A stretch of 64,000 nucleotides of DNA. Source: Ruminococcus sp. (GTDB lineage: Bacteria; Bacillota; Clostridia; Oscillospirales; Acutalibacteraceae). The notes under the pieces were generated by a model. The model saw nothing but the letters and a program-made list of their open reading frames with translations, was not told the origin of the DNA and made no database searches. Position 1 is the stretch's first letter. The number at the start of each line of letters is the position of its first letter. Shown here one piece after another: positions 51,885 through 62,600 of the stretch. A program made the translations under genes and the position numbers. The DNA lies in NCBI GenBank assembly GCA_017411385.1, contig JAFQQF010000013.1:40412-104411 (forward strand), in the 5' to 3' direction.

Positions 51885-53609
51885 TTACAACTTTTGAATT
51901 AAACCAGCAATATATTTTTGAATAGCAGTTACATCAGAAATGCTAATTTTTCCGTCTGAAGTAGAGTCAGCGGCTTTTTTCTGCAGGTCGTTGAGCATCA
52001 CAATTGATGCAAGATATTTTTGAAGCATGGTTGCATCTGCAATAGTAACCTTGCCGTCAAGATTCACGTCGCCCTTAGAATAAATTGTAATCTCGTACTC
52101 AATCAGAATTCCGTGACAGGAAACAACTACCGTCTGCTTTCCAATCTTTTCTTTGTCGTAGCGAACAACTTCAATGTTGCTTTCTTCTCTTTTCACAGTT
52201 CCGTCAGAGTAGGTAATGTCCACTACAAGCCCTGTAGTGTCAAGCTCTTCGCCTGCAATGTAAAAGCCTCTGACAGGAGAACCGGAAACAGAAGCATTCT
52301 CGGGAACAGCAGGGGGTGCAAGCTCAGTAGGCACAAACTTTCCGCTTACCCTGAGTATATCTGCATTAAAGTAGTTATTCGTTGAGGACAAATCGCAAAT
52401 CAGATTTCCGTCATCATACATAAATCCGTAGATTTCCAAATCCTTTTCCTTGACCTCTTTTGGTGCAAAAGCAAGTGCAGAAGCACGGCTCTCCAAATCG
52501 AAGAAGTAAACCTCCTCGTTTGTGGAATAGAAAAGGTTTTCGCCGTCAGAAGACAGTCGGCTGTAGCAATTCCAGTATTTATTCCAACGGTCCTTACCCT
52601 CAAAAAGCAGCTCTGAGCCTTCTTGGTTGTATTTGTATATTGCCTGTTTTCTGCCGTTAAGATAGTAAAGCTCTCCATCAATAAGCTGAATCTCTGTGTA
52701 TGAGTCGTGCCAAAAGTAATTATCGTAGGTAGTATCCTGAGGAGCGGTGCTGTAATCCGATGTATTGTGAGCGTTCATAAAGAACTCGGAACCACCCTTG
52801 TAAAGAGCATCTGTGGAGAGCAGGAAGTTGTCGTGATAAACCTCACCTGCCACAACGCCGATGTCATCCCATGTAACGTCTGCGTGGTAGGGCTTGCCGT
52901 CAATATAGATTATATTCCATGCGTGAGAAAGCTCCTTTGAAGCACAGAACTCACTCTTGATTCCCATCTTGGAAAGCAAATAGGTGTAAGACTTGGTGTA
53001 GCCCTCGCAAACAGCAAGACCATCAATAAGTGCACCGTAAATATCAAACTTGTTTACGTTCTGCATCTTGCGGTCATAGGTGCAAAGCATAGCCAACCTA
53101 TCATGAATAAGCAGAGCAATCTCAGCCTGTGTCAGAGTGGGAGTTGCCTTAATATCCGCAAGCATTTCTTCTGCTACAGCCTCACACTCTGAGAGCATCT
53201 GTCTGTACTCCTCAGGGGTATAGAGGTACTCTATGTTAATATAAAGAATCGTATCACCTATATAGGAATAAGCAATGCTGTCAATGTTGAAAAGCTCAGG
53301 TGCTTCCTTATAAAGCACTACTGCAATAGCCTCAATAACCTGCTCTTCTACAGGCAGATTGTACTGTCTGATGTCTATCGCCTCATTAAAATTCTTTGCC
53401 TCAGAGATAATATACTCCTTAAACTCATCGCAATCATCTACGTATTTATCAAGGAATCTGATATCATAGCCCACGGGCACAGGGATACTCTTATCCTCTG
53501 GCTTGATTATATATTCAGCTTCATTAACCGATGCCGCCGCACTCAGCGGAAATGCTATCAGCATAAGCAGTACCAAAGCAGCCGAAATAAAACCCTTGAG
53601 CTTCATCAT
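51885..53609 (-). CDS. Secreted transglutaminase-like protein with dockerin (574 aa)
   Basis: Signal peptide (1-26, ending SAAAS), helical region, then a transglutaminase-like cysteine protease fold with Cys201 (LAVCEGYTKSY), His229 (LSHAWNIIYIDGKPYH) and Asp244 (ADVTWDD). A region of WD/Kelch-like strands (about 285-400, DGELYYLNGRKQAIYKY) and a Big_4/Ig-like domain (about 425-505) lead to a two-repeat dockerin (DVNLDGKVTIAD and DSTSDGKISISD, about 512-572). The dockerin differs from those at 2002-7639, so it may prefer another cohesin. It could process or crosslink surface proteins; this is inferred from the fold. Confidence 0.87.
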   Translation of the reverse strand: MMKLKGFISAALVLLMLIAFPLSAAASVNEAEYIIKPEDKSIPVPVGYDIRFLDKYVDDCDEFKEYIISEAKNFNEAIDIRQYNLPVEEQVIEAIAVVLYKEAPELFNIDSIAYSYIGDTILYINIEYLYTPEEYRQMLSECEAVAEEMLADIKATPTLTQAEIALLIHDRLAMLCTYDRKMQNVNKFDIYGALIDGLAVCEGYTKSYTYLLSKMGIKSEFCASKELSHAWNIIYIDGKPYHADVTWDDIGVVAGEVYHDNFLLSTDALYKGGSEFFMNAHNTSDYSTAPQDTTYDNYFWHDSYTEIQLIDGELYYLNGRKQAIYKYNQEGSELLFEGKDRWNKYWNCYSRLSSDGENLFYSTNEEVYFFDLESRASALAFAPKEVKEKDLEIYGFMYDDGNLICDLSSTNNYFNADILRVSGKFVPTELAPPAVPENASVSGSPVRGFYIAGEELDTTGLVVDITYSDGTVKREESNIEVVRYDKEKIGKQTVVVSCHGILIEYEITIYSKGDVNLDGKVTIADATMLQKYLASIVMLNDLQKKAADSTSDGKISISDVTAIQKYIAGLIQKL

Positions 53610-53662
53610 AATCCCTTTCCTTTATTATTTGAACAAACATTTTCTCATACCCGTTCATAGTT

Positions 53663-53691
53663 ATAATAACATATTGATATTAAATATTCAA
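53663..53691 (-). promoter_or_regulatory. Promoter of transglutaminase-dockerin gene
   Basis: Minus strand TTGAAT (53686-53691), 17 bases, TATTAT (53663-53668). Confidence 0.55.
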
Positions 53692-53721
53692 TACAAATAT
53701 AGTGATAATTTACATATAAGT

Positions 53722-53750
53722 TTGACACAACAGCCAATTTTGTATATAAT
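53722..53750 (+). promoter_or_regulatory. Consensus promoter of amino-acid symporter
   Basis: TTGACA (53722-53727), 17 bases, TATAAT (53745-53750), a perfect consensus, 32 bases before ATG 53783. Confidence 0.85.
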
Positions 53751-53782
53751 TTGATTGTATTTTACAAAATGTGGAGGATTTT

Positions 53783-55222
53783 ATGCTAAACAACATTATT
53801 TCTTCAGTCAACGACGCCCTTTACACCTACATTTTGATAATCGTTCTTGTGCTGGGCGGACTGTACTTTTCCCTCCGCACCAAGTTTGTGCAGTTTCGGC
53901 TCTTCGGTGAGCAAATCCGCTCTGTTGCAGAAAAGCCCAAGGGCAAAGGCTCAGTTTCATCCTTTCAGGCTCTGATGGTTTCCACCGCGTCGCGCGTAGG
54001 CACAGGTAACATAATCGGTGTTTCGACAGCTCTTTGCCTTGGCGGATTCGGCTCTGTTTTCTGGATGTGGGTTATCGCACTCATCGGCGGTGCTTCTGCC
54101 TTTGTAGAAAGCACCCTTGCACAGATTTATAAAAAGAAAGGCAATGACGGTTGCTACGGCGGTCCTGCCTACTACATTGAAGCGGCAACCAAAAACCGAG
54201 TGCTTTCAATAATTTTCACCTTGTTTCTGATTCTCACCTATGGCGTAGGCTTCAATATGCTTGCTTCCTACAACCTACAATCCACCTTCTCTGCATATGA
54301 ATTCTACAACACTAATGTTAGCCTTGCACTCTTCGGCAAGGAAATAACCTTCAATATTATACCTTGGGTTATCGGTCTGGTTGTTGCCGCTTTAGTGTGC
54401 TTCTGCCTTTTCGGCGGCGGCAAGCGTATCATCAAGGCAACCAGCACAATCGTACCGATTATGGGTCTTGCCTACATATTGGTTGCCCTTGTAATCAGCC
54501 TTATCAACATTAAGCTTCTCCCTGATATTTTTACAAAAATCTTCACAGAAGCATTTGATTTCAAGGCAATCTTCGGAGGCTTCACCGGCTCCTGCGTAAT
54601 GTTCGGTATTAAACGCGGACTCTTCTCCAACGAAGCAGGCGTAGGCTCTGCACCCAACGCTTCTGCATCTGCCGAGGTTTCTCACCCTGTAAAGCAGGGA
54701 CTTGTGCAGATTCTCTCTGTGTTTATCGACACTCTTCTTGTGTGCACCGCCACAGCCTTTATGTGTATGAGCTCAGGCATTGAGCCTATAGCAGAGCTTT
54801 CAGGTGCCCCCTATGTTCAGATGGCTATGGAGAAAACAATGGGTATTGCAGGACCTATCTTCATCACCGTTGCAATGGTGCTCTTTGCATTCACCACCCT
54901 GCTCGGAAATCTCTTCTATGTAGACAAAGCCTTCAACTATCTTTTGGGCAGACAGCCGAGCAAGGCATTTATGACGGTTTACCGCATTGTGGCTTCTCTG
55001 CTTATCTTTGTGGGCGCAGGACTGAGCGCAGATTTACTCTGGAATGTGTCTGATGTATTTATGGGCGGTATGACTCTCATCAATATGCCTGTTATCATCA
55101 TACTCGGCAAGTATGTTTTCCGTGCTTTGGACAACTACACAAAGCAACGCAAAGAGGGCAAAGAGCCTGTGTTCAAAGCAAAGGACATCGACCTTCCTCA
55201 GGAAGTTGACTACTGGAAATAA
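53783..55222 (+). CDS. Sodium:alanine/glycine symporter (AGCS family, 479 aa)
   Basis: Inner-membrane amino-acid symporter with about ten or eleven hydrophobic segments. AGCS signatures: GSVSSFQALMVSTASRVGTGNIIGVSTAL (N-terminal discontinuous helix), GGASAFVESTLAQIYK, GGPAYYIE and GIKRGLFSNEAGVGSAPNASASA. Length fits the family (about 450-540). It imports alanine or glycine with sodium. ATG 53783 is preceded by GTGGAGGAT; the in-frame GTG at 53771 is part of that site. Transcribed from a consensus promoter, so probably strongly expressed. Confidence 0.93.
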   Translation: MLNNIISSVNDALYTYILIIVLVLGGLYFSLRTKFVQFRLFGEQIRSVAEKPKGKGSVSSFQALMVSTASRVGTGNIIGVSTALCLGGFGSVFWMWVIALIGGASAFVESTLAQIYKKKGNDGCYGGPAYYIEAATKNRVLSIIFTLFLILTYGVGFNMLASYNLQSTFSAYEFYNTNVSLALFGKEITFNIIPWVIGLVVAALVCFCLFGGGKRIIKATSTIVPIMGLAYILVALVISLINIKLLPDIFTKIFTEAFDFKAIFGGFTGSCVMFGIKRGLFSNEAGVGSAPNASASAEVSHPVKQGLVQILSVFIDTLLVCTATAFMCMSSGIEPIAELSGAPYVQMAMEKTMGIAGPIFITVAMVLFAFTTLLGNLFYVDKAFNYLLGRQPSKAFMTVYRIVASLLIFVGAGLSADLLWNVSDVFMGGMTLINMPVIIILGKYVFRALDNYTKQRKEGKEPVFKAKDIDLPQEVDYWK

Positions 55223-55241
55223 CATTCAAATGTAAAAAAAT

Positions 55242-55274
55242 AAAGGGTACGGAAATAAACTTCCGTACCCTTTT
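55242..55274. terminator. Bidirectional terminator
   Basis: AAAGGGTACGGAA/TTCCGTACCCTTT stem between convergent genes. The stem sequence resembles that at 56254-56284. Confidence 0.8.
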
Positions 55275-55285
55275 GTTGTGTATTA

Positions 55286-55591
55286 TCAAACTATACTTCT
55301 TTTGCTTTTTATCTGCCAGAACACAGGCACAGCCAAAGTTACAGCACCCAAAGCCACCAGAACAACTCCTGCCGCTTTCGCAGGCAGTATAAGCATAAAA
55401 AGCCCTGCAAAAAAGCCTGCAATGCTGACAGGGTTTGGGATTATAAGCCCGGAAATCAGGTTGACACCAAGAACCACACCGCCTGAAATCTTTGCAACAT
55501 CTGAGTTTGTCACAATGAACACAAATCCTATAATCAGCAATAAAGCTCCTGTAAATCCGATTAACAGTTGAAACAGCTTTTTCGCCTTCAT
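55286..55591 (-). CDS. Small membrane protein, likely under TetR control (101 aa)
   Basis: Three to four hydrophobic segments (about 8-28, 38-55, 58-75, 77-92); no family recognised. ATG 55591 is eight bases after AGGAGG. Divergent from a TetR-type gene; copies of an AACACTTGTTA-type half-site lie between the two genes, so it is probably repressed by that regulator. Function unknown. Confidence 0.75.
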   Translation of the reverse strand: MKAKKLFQLLIGFTGALLLIIGFVFIVTNSDVAKISGGVVLGVNLISGLIIPNPVSIAGFFAGLFMLILPAKAAGVVLVALGAVTLAVPVFWQIKSKRSIV

Positions 55592-55620
55592 AAACACCGC
55601 CTCCTGATTTTTATTAACAC

Positions 55621-55698
55621 AACACTTGTTATGTTTTTACACTTGTATTATAATATATCTAAAGCAAAATTAACATCATCAATATTCTAACAAGTGTT
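55621..55698. promoter_or_regulatory. Candidate TetR operators and tetR promoter
   Basis: AACACTTGTTA (55621-55631) and its exact inverse TAACAAGTGTT (55688-55698), with a related ACACTTGTA at 55639-55647. The plus-strand promoter TTGTTA (55626-55631), 17 bases, TATAAT (55649-55654) overlaps the first and middle sites, which suggests autorepression. Confidence 0.65.
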
Positions 55699-55723
55699 GA
55701 GATAATAGAAAAAGGATTGAATT

Positions 55724-56251
55724 ATGAATACAAAAAACAACAAAAGGCGCCAACTCTCCAGAAAACGAATTCAAGAAGCTCTGCTTTTCTTTCTTGAAAC
55801 AAAGGAGCTTCATCAAGTAAGGGTTTCAGAAATCTGCGGCCGTGCACAAATCAACAGAACCACCTTCTATGCAAACTTCAGCGATATTTATGATTTGGCA
55901 GACTCTATCCGAACACAGCTGGAAAAGGAGGTCAGCTCCTTCTTTACTTCTGATGCAACAAACAGCTTCTCCACAGACATTTTTCTTAAGCTGTTTCAGC
56001 ACATTGCAGAAAACCAGCTCTTTTATAAGCTCTATTTCAAATTAGGCTATGACAACAGCACCACCTTTAGCTTTCTTGATAATGGCACACTACCCGAAGG
56101 AATAGACGAAATGCATCTTGACTATCATGTAGAATTCTTCAAAAGCGGTCTGAATGCCCTTATTAAAAAATGGCTTTTGGAGGGGTGCAGAAACTCACCA
56201 CTTGAAATGTGCGACATACTTCTTAAAGAGTACAAAGGACGCTTTGCATAA
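55724..56251 (+). CDS. TetR-family regulator (175 aa)
   Basis: N-terminal TetR helix-turn-helix (about 10-55: RIQEALLFFLETKELHQVRV and EICGRAQINRTTFYANFSDI) and a helical C-terminal domain like the TetR_C_7/DhaS group (KLGYDNSTTFSFLDNG, YHVEFFKSGLNALIKKWLLEGC). Repressor by family precedent; it probably controls its own promoter and the divergent membrane protein through the AACACTTGTTA sites. The ligand is unknown. Confidence 0.88.
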   Translation: MNTKNNKRRQLSRKRIQEALLFFLETKELHQVRVSEICGRAQINRTTFYANFSDIYDLADSIRTQLEKEVSSFFTSDATNSFSTDIFLKLFQHIAENQLFYKLYFKLGYDNSTTFSFLDNGTLPEGIDEMHLDYHVEFFKSGLNALIKKWLLEGCRNSPLEMCDILLKEYKGRFA

Positions 56252-56253
56252 CA

Positions 56254-56284
56254 AAAAGGGTACGTTTTTCCGTACCCTTTTGCT
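56254..56284. terminator. Bidirectional terminator
   Basis: AAAAGGGTACG/CGTACCCTTTT between the convergent tetR-type and SNF2 genes. Confidence 0.8.
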
Positions 56285-56291
56285 ATGCTCT

Positions 56292-58430
56292 TTATTTTGC
56301 AGAGAGTCTTTCTTGTTCCTCTCTGACCATCTTTGTAATCCAAGACTCCGAAGAAGCCTGCTCTGCATTCAATCCTTCTTCGCCCACCACAGATTCATCA
56401 GCAAAGCTGTCAAATTCAATCTGCTTATTCCTGAGTATTTCAAGCATTCTCTCGTCTATGGTTTCGTCACACAGGAGTCGGTGCACCATAACGTCCCTCA
56501 CCTGTCCCATTCTGTAGGCTCGGGATATTGCCTGATTTTCGATGGATGGCTTAATCTGAGGCTCGCAGAAAATTATTACGCTGGCACTCTGGATGTTAAG
56601 TCCCGTGCCTCCTGCCTGCACCTGACTTATGAGCACCGCGCCTGCCTCGGCATTTGTAAATTCATCAACAATTTCCTGACGCCTCTGAGGGCTTACCGCA
56701 CCTGTGATAACCTCCATACATCTGTCAGAGAGGAGTGCTTGCACTTTTGTGAGCGTTTCTCTGAAAAAGGAGAAAACTATAACCTTGCGGTTCTCGTCCT
56801 TTGCCTTGTCGCAAAGCTCCAGAAGTCTTTGCGCTTTGCAGGAGTCCTTCATATCTGCCATTTGCCACGAAACCTGACGAATAGCCATAAAGTTTCCGCT
56901 TCTGACAGACTCTCGGTATGCACTGTCCTCTTGGGGGCTCATTACACACCATTGTTCTTTTTCAATCAAATCGGGAAGCTCAGTGAGCACATCCTCTCGG
57001 GTACGTCGAAGATACACAGGCGCCAGCTCCTGACGAAACTGCTCAGCGGTGGAAATATACTTGACTCTTTCAAGCTCCTGTGCCACCTCAGGCTGAAGGC
57101 ACTTGCACAAAAAACACATTTCGTCTACTCGGTTTTCAAGGGGTGTGCCCGACATAAAGAGTACGTTTTCGGTTTTCTGAAGCAATGCAACCAAAGCCTT
57201 TGTACGCTGAGTATCGGGATTTTTCACATAATGAGCTTCGTCTGCAATAATCATTCCGATTTTAAACTTTTCCGGCATATTGAAACGGCTTATTGACTCG
57301 TAGGTTGTAACTGCCACGTCACCGTTTTTTCTCCAATGAAGCAAGGCTTCTTCGTCACCGCCGTGAACCTTGGTAACAGAAAGTGTGCTGTGCTTTTCAA
57401 TCTCTCTGCACCAGTTTATGAGCACGCTTGCAGGGCACACAACCATAAAGTGATGTACGCCCTCGGCTTTGAGGGCTGCCATAGAGGCTATTGCCTGAAC
57501 AGTCTTGCCCAAACCCATCTCGTCGCCCAGAAGTGTCCGCTTCTGGTGGACTATATACTTCACACCAAAGGTCTGATAGCTTCTGAGTGTTGCCTTCAGA
57601 TACTGCAAATCAAGTGGATGTGCCTCAACCTCTTTTACAAGCTGGGCAGGAAGTCCCATGTTGGAATTATCAGGTGCCACCAAACCTTGACCTACCTGCT
57701 CCAACGCGGTGTAATAGGAGGCAGAGTTCAGCATAAAGTCAGCCATACAGGTGCTGTTAGAAGCATCAAGCACAGCGTTGTATTCCTCAAAAAGTGCGGT
57801 TGAACCAAACCCCCCCGACATTCTCCGAGAAAGGCTCTCAACACTCATCTGAGCATTTGCCTTTTTACTTTTTGAGGCAAAAAGCATAGAAATGGCAGAA
57901 CCTGCCTTACCTGCGCTTTCAAGCTCCTGCAAAAGAGGTGTGTGGTTTGCCTCGTAGAGAGCTTTTGCACTTTCTCTGAGAGGCTTGCACTTTATCAAAA
58001 CATACAAAGCTTTGACAAGGTCCTCATCCGCCTTGTTGGGGTTATCTGCGTTAATTCTCACCCTGAGGTTTTCTTTAGTATTCTCTACAATCTGTTTGAC
58101 GGTAGCACTCACCTTCTGAGCTGTCTGCTCACCGACTCCTTTTATTGCTACAATCTGGTTGTAGGACATCTGTGACAGCTGCCAGATATTTTCAATGCCT
58201 GCATCGGTAAACAAGGAAACCCGTATTCCCTGCTTGCCCTTTGCAAGGTGCTCTGTGTCCATAGCCTCAAGGCTTGATTTAAGCCTATCGTTATAAAGTG
58301 CCTGTGCGGCTTTTCTCACAGAAACTATCTGCTCGCCTTCCGAGTCTATAAGCTTTTTATAGCCTGCGTCTGTATCCTTCGCACGCTTAATAAGCTTTTT
58401 TATCTGAGAGCGGTCAAAATTTTCACTCAA
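56292..58430 (-). CDS. SNF2-family helicase with N-terminal HhH region (712 aa)
   Basis: DNA translocase. Residues 1-250 are helical, with a helix-hairpin-helix (ENIWQLSQMSYNQIVAIKGVG, about 78-98). From about 285 the SNF2 core: Walker A DEMGLGKT (near 308), Walker B DEAHYVKN, MSGTPLENRVDEM, then helicase motifs V (QAGGTGLNIQSA) and VI (QAISRAYRMGQ). No SWIM zinc finger and no methyltransferase or nuclease neighbour is seen, so this is a free-standing translocase, perhaps in recombination or transcription-coupled processes. Single gene. Confidence 0.92.
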   Translation of the reverse strand: MSENFDRSQIKKLIKRAKDTDAGYKKLIDSEGEQIVSVRKAAQALYNDRLKSSLEAMDTEHLAKGKQGIRVSLFTDAGIENIWQLSQMSYNQIVAIKGVGEQTAQKVSATVKQIVENTKENLRVRINADNPNKADEDLVKALYVLIKCKPLRESAKALYEANHTPLLQELESAGKAGSAISMLFASKSKKANAQMSVESLSRRMSGGFGSTALFEEYNAVLDASNSTCMADFMLNSASYYTALEQVGQGLVAPDNSNMGLPAQLVKEVEAHPLDLQYLKATLRSYQTFGVKYIVHQKRTLLGDEMGLGKTVQAIASMAALKAEGVHHFMVVCPASVLINWCREIEKHSTLSVTKVHGGDEEALLHWRKNGDVAVTTYESISRFNMPEKFKIGMIIADEAHYVKNPDTQRTKALVALLQKTENVLFMSGTPLENRVDEMCFLCKCLQPEVAQELERVKYISTAEQFRQELAPVYLRRTREDVLTELPDLIEKEQWCVMSPQEDSAYRESVRSGNFMAIRQVSWQMADMKDSCKAQRLLELCDKAKDENRKVIVFSFFRETLTKVQALLSDRCMEVITGAVSPQRRQEIVDEFTNAEAGAVLISQVQAGGTGLNIQSASVIIFCEPQIKPSIENQAISRAYRMGQVRDVMVHRLLCDETIDERMLEILRNKQIEFDSFADESVVGEEGLNAEQASSESWITKMVREEQERLSAK

Positions 58431-58521
58431 TGGAGCTCACTCCGTTTCACTTGGTATATTCCGATTTTAGCACAAATTACCCTTGTGTGTAAATACTTAG
58501 TTCGTTCTGAAATAAAAGAAG

Positions 58522-58550
58522 AAGACTCGGCAAGATGCCGAGTCTTTTTC
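58522..58550 (-). terminator. Terminator of modular amylase gene
   Basis: AAGACTCGGC/GCCGAGTCTT stem; the minus strand continues with T-rich CTTCTTTTATTT. It is 41 bases after the stop at 58591. Confidence 0.7.
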
Positions 58551-58590
58551 TTTATCATATAGGTTCATCCTCAATTCTTCTGAGAAAGGA

Positions 58591-59688
58591 TTATTCCTTT
58601 GTAGCACGAACCACATTGGAGTAAGCAATCATTTCTTCGCCTGATGCTGTCCTATACTTAACATAAGCAACTGCTACCCAAGTGGTGCCTACTGCAACGT
58701 TTGTCTTAGTCCAAGACCAAGTATTTACTGCGGTTGCACCAACCGTTCCTTCGGGGGAGCGGTCGTAAACATTCTCATCGGTTGTGCCTACAACAAGGTT
58801 ACTTCCTGTGTATGCACTCTCGTTTACAGCCAGAATACCGGACTTGACGTAGGTAATACTCATTTCCTCCTCAGGAACATACCAGCTGTAATAGAATACG
58901 TTCTTCTCAGAAATAGTGGTTGTATCAATAGTATCTACGTTTACAATTACCTGATAATCAATCTGAGCAGCTTTATCAACATACACCGCCTCGGCAGTTA
59001 TCGCCTTGGAGGGGTAAATCACCTGAGTTTCGCTGTAGCCCTTAATGCTTCCGTCAACAAGCCAATATGCAAACTTCTTGCCTTCCGGTGCAGGATTTGC
59101 AGTTAATGTCAGCTTGTAGTTTGCAAGGAAAAGTCCAGCCTCGTTTTTAAGTCCTGTGCCGCTTCCGCCCAGAATTTCTACGTGAACATACGCCTGCTGA
59201 ACCTTCCACAAAGCAGTAACCGTTACATCGTTTCCTGCCTTAAGCTCATTCTGAATCTCGTCTTCTGACTTGCTCCAACCGTTAAAGATAAAGCCAACCT
59301 GTGAAGGCTCATCGGGAATTGTGAGCTCGTCGCCATAGGAATAATACTGCATATCAAGAATCTGACCCTTACCGCCAAATGCCTTGTCGTTCTTGAACAC
59401 AACCATATTTATGCCTTCGTAATCTGTAACATACATGGCTCTCAGGTAATCCTTACCAGTAGTTGTAAAGGTGTATGTATAGTCTGTGGTGAGTATCTGA
59501 CCGTTCTTTGCATTTACCCAACCCATAAACTCAAGACTTGAAACCTTGTTAGCAGTAATTGTTACAGATGCATTAAGTGAAACCTGTGAGTTGATGTAGC
59601 TCATACCCTGAGGACGTGCAGCCGAACCGTTTATGGAAATCTTAAATCCGGTACCGCTGATAACATCAATCTTCAGAGAGCCGTTTGT
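58591..59688 (-). other. C-terminal region shared with giant protein
   Basis: Encodes about 365 residues (TNGSLKIDVISGTGFKISI to the end), homologous along its whole length to 16781-17885. It contains divergent B-repeat-like parts and a final domain ending YSNVVRATK. Confidence 0.7.
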
Positions 59689-62600
59689 GTTAACAACGGG
59701 CTCTGCGTTCTTTCTGTACAAGGCAGTAACGGTGATATCCTCTTTAACGCTCTTGTAAGAAGCATCCCAACCTGTGAAGGAGTAGCCCGTTCTTGTGGGA
59801 TTTGTGGGAGCAACGGCAGCCGAACCGTACTCAACCTGCTGGGTTCTGAGCTGTGTGCCGTCGTAGTCAACAAAAGTAACTGTATACTTGTTAACTGTCT
59901 GCAGATATGTTGCTGTAACAATCATATTATCCATAACACAGGAATAATCTGAATCCCAGCCTGTAAAGGTATAGGTGTACTGTGCGTTACCCTCTCTTGT
60001 AGGATGAGCAGGAGATTTTGCACTATTGCCCATTTTTACCTGCTGAGTACTGAGTACTGTGCCGTCATAGTCTGCAAAGGTAACTGTATACTCAGGCACA
60101 ATATGAGTAACTATGAGCATACCCGTTACGAGATTAAAGCTGAAGGTATACACACCGCCTGTAGCCTCAAGAGTACAGTTGTCCTTGTCAGCCTCCATTG
60201 CCCAGCCTGTTGCAGATGTTTTATCCGTGGTATCCTCAATAACACCGGGATTACCGAACCAAATGTCGTCCTGCTTAATCTTGAAGTAGTATGTACCTGC
60301 TTCAAGCTCAAGATCTATGGAAACGATGTTGCTGTCTTCCGAAGTTGCAAGCATTGCATCCTTCTGCTGCCATTCGTTGAAGGAACCCATGAGGAATACT
60401 GAAAGCTCAGAATAGGTAGCTGTTATGATAATGTCATCTGCGATATTATCAAAAGCTTTGTCCCAACCTGTGAAGGCATAGCCTTCGCGCTGGGGTACTT
60501 CGGGAGCCTCGGCAGGATTACCTGCTTCTATGTACTGGGTGCTCAGCACCGTGCCGTCATAATCCTTAAAGATTACCGTGTAAACCTCTCCGCGAACTCT
60601 GTAAGTAGCGGTTATGGTTGTATCTTTTGTAATATTATCAAAGGGTACATCCCAGCCTGTAAAGGCATAGCCCTCTCTTTCAGGAGAAGCTGGTGCCACA
60701 GCGGAGCTTCCGTATTCTACCTGCTGAGTTGAAAGCACCGAACCGTCATAGTCCATAAATGCAACTGTGTACTTATTGACTGTGCTCTCATAAACAGCGG
60801 TTACATCCATATCCTCTGTAACGTTTGTAAAATCCTTATCCCAACCTGTGAAGGTGTAAGTATACTGAGCATCTGCAGCTCTCACAGGGTTTTCTGGAGC
60901 TACAGCCGACTCTCCTGCATCTACCTTCTGCTGAGAAAGAATCATTCCGTTGTAATCCTTAAAGGTTACGGTGTAGCCTGATTCTGTTGGATCAGTTTCA
61001 TCAGGAGTAAAAAGAATGATGAGGAAGTTGGTTTCTGTGTTGTATTTGAAGGTATATGTACCGCCCGAAGCAGCCAGCACACAGTTGCCGCCGTCTTCAG
61101 TTTTCATTTCCCAACCAAGCTGGGGAGATGTAGTTTCTGTTGTGTTTTCAATGGTACCCGAATTACCGAACCAAGCATCTGTCTCTTCGTTGTAAATCTT
61201 GAACTCATAGGAGTCTGCCTCAAGCTCAAGCACAACTGTTGCAATACCGTTCTCCGATGTGGTCATAAACTTGGTGTCTGTACCCCAATCGTTAAATGAA
61301 CCTCTCAGGCAGAATGCTGTGGGCTCTGCTACGGGCAGAGTTGTGGGAGGCTCTGTGGGTTCTGAAGTTTCAGGAGCTGTTGTTTCTACCACAGCATCCG
61401 TGGTAACTGTCAGCTTCTGGGTTGAAAGATTAAAGTAGAACTTGTATGTTCCGCCTGAAGCGTTCAATGTGCAATCAGCGGCACTTGGCTCCATTACCCA
61501 GCCGTCGTCACCTGTTGTGTCATTGATGACACCTGAGTTTCCGTACCATACGTCAATATCGGAATTGTTGAGCTTGAAGGTGTATGCTCCCTTTTCAAGC
61601 ATCATAGTTGTGGTAACTATATTGTCATCGCTTGCATATTCCATAGGATGGGTTGTGCCCCAATCGTTAAAGGAGCCCTTCAGATAAATATCAGAGGTTG
61701 TATCTGTTGTATCCTCATAATCAACCACAAGCATACCTGTGCTTACATTGAAGGTGAAGGTATACTTACCGCCTGATGCCTTAAGAGTGCAGTTGTCCTG
61801 ATTTGCAGAGGACATAGTCCAGCCAATATCAGAGGTAGCCAAGGTTGTATCTTCGATAGTGCCTGAGTTGCCCATCCAGATACCGTTTGTTGTAGAAAGC
61901 TTAAATGCGTATGTTCCCTCCTCAAGGAACATTGTGGTGGTAACTGTATTGCCGTCTTTTGCAATCATTCTGTCAGCACTTGCATCCCAGCCGTTGAAAT
62001 CACCGGCAATGGAAACATCGGTAACACTACCCTTTGTGAATGTGCCGCTGCTCTCTACATTGTAAACTACAGCAACGCCTGAATCACCGATATCGCCTGT
62101 AATGTAACCATTTGAAACAGTAAATATATTACCTGTAATTGCATCTGTGTATGTGCCTGCTGCCATTGTATGAACAGGAGCACTCATATCGTTGTAGAAT
62201 GTACCGCCTGTGTTGACAATTATCATACCTGAATTGCCGCGCTCTACACAAGCAAGGTTCTGATAAGAGGAAAGATACTCGCTTTGTCCTACAAAGTGAT
62301 TTTTGAAGTTGTTGATAGCTTTAACCGCAGGAAGTGTCCAAGAGGTGTGGTCAGCTTCGCCCATAAGAGTGGTGTTGATATCCTCAGGACGTGCAAGGTA
62401 CATACCGCAAACCTCGTTACGGGAGCCTACGATAGCCCATGTTTTGTTGATATTATCTGCACTGATATACTGTGTGCCGTCATCCTTATAGTTATCGTGA
62501 GATTCTGTCCACTGAACAGTCTTTGAAGGAGCAGCTCCGTAGCTTGTGCCTGAATTAACCGCATTTGATGCGTTGCCGCTGCAAACAGCCTCTCTGATGC

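Noticed and set aside
56154-57296. Plus-strand frame of 380 codons
   Set aside because: It runs antisense through the SNF2 helicase gene, has no ribosome site and no recognisable protein pattern.
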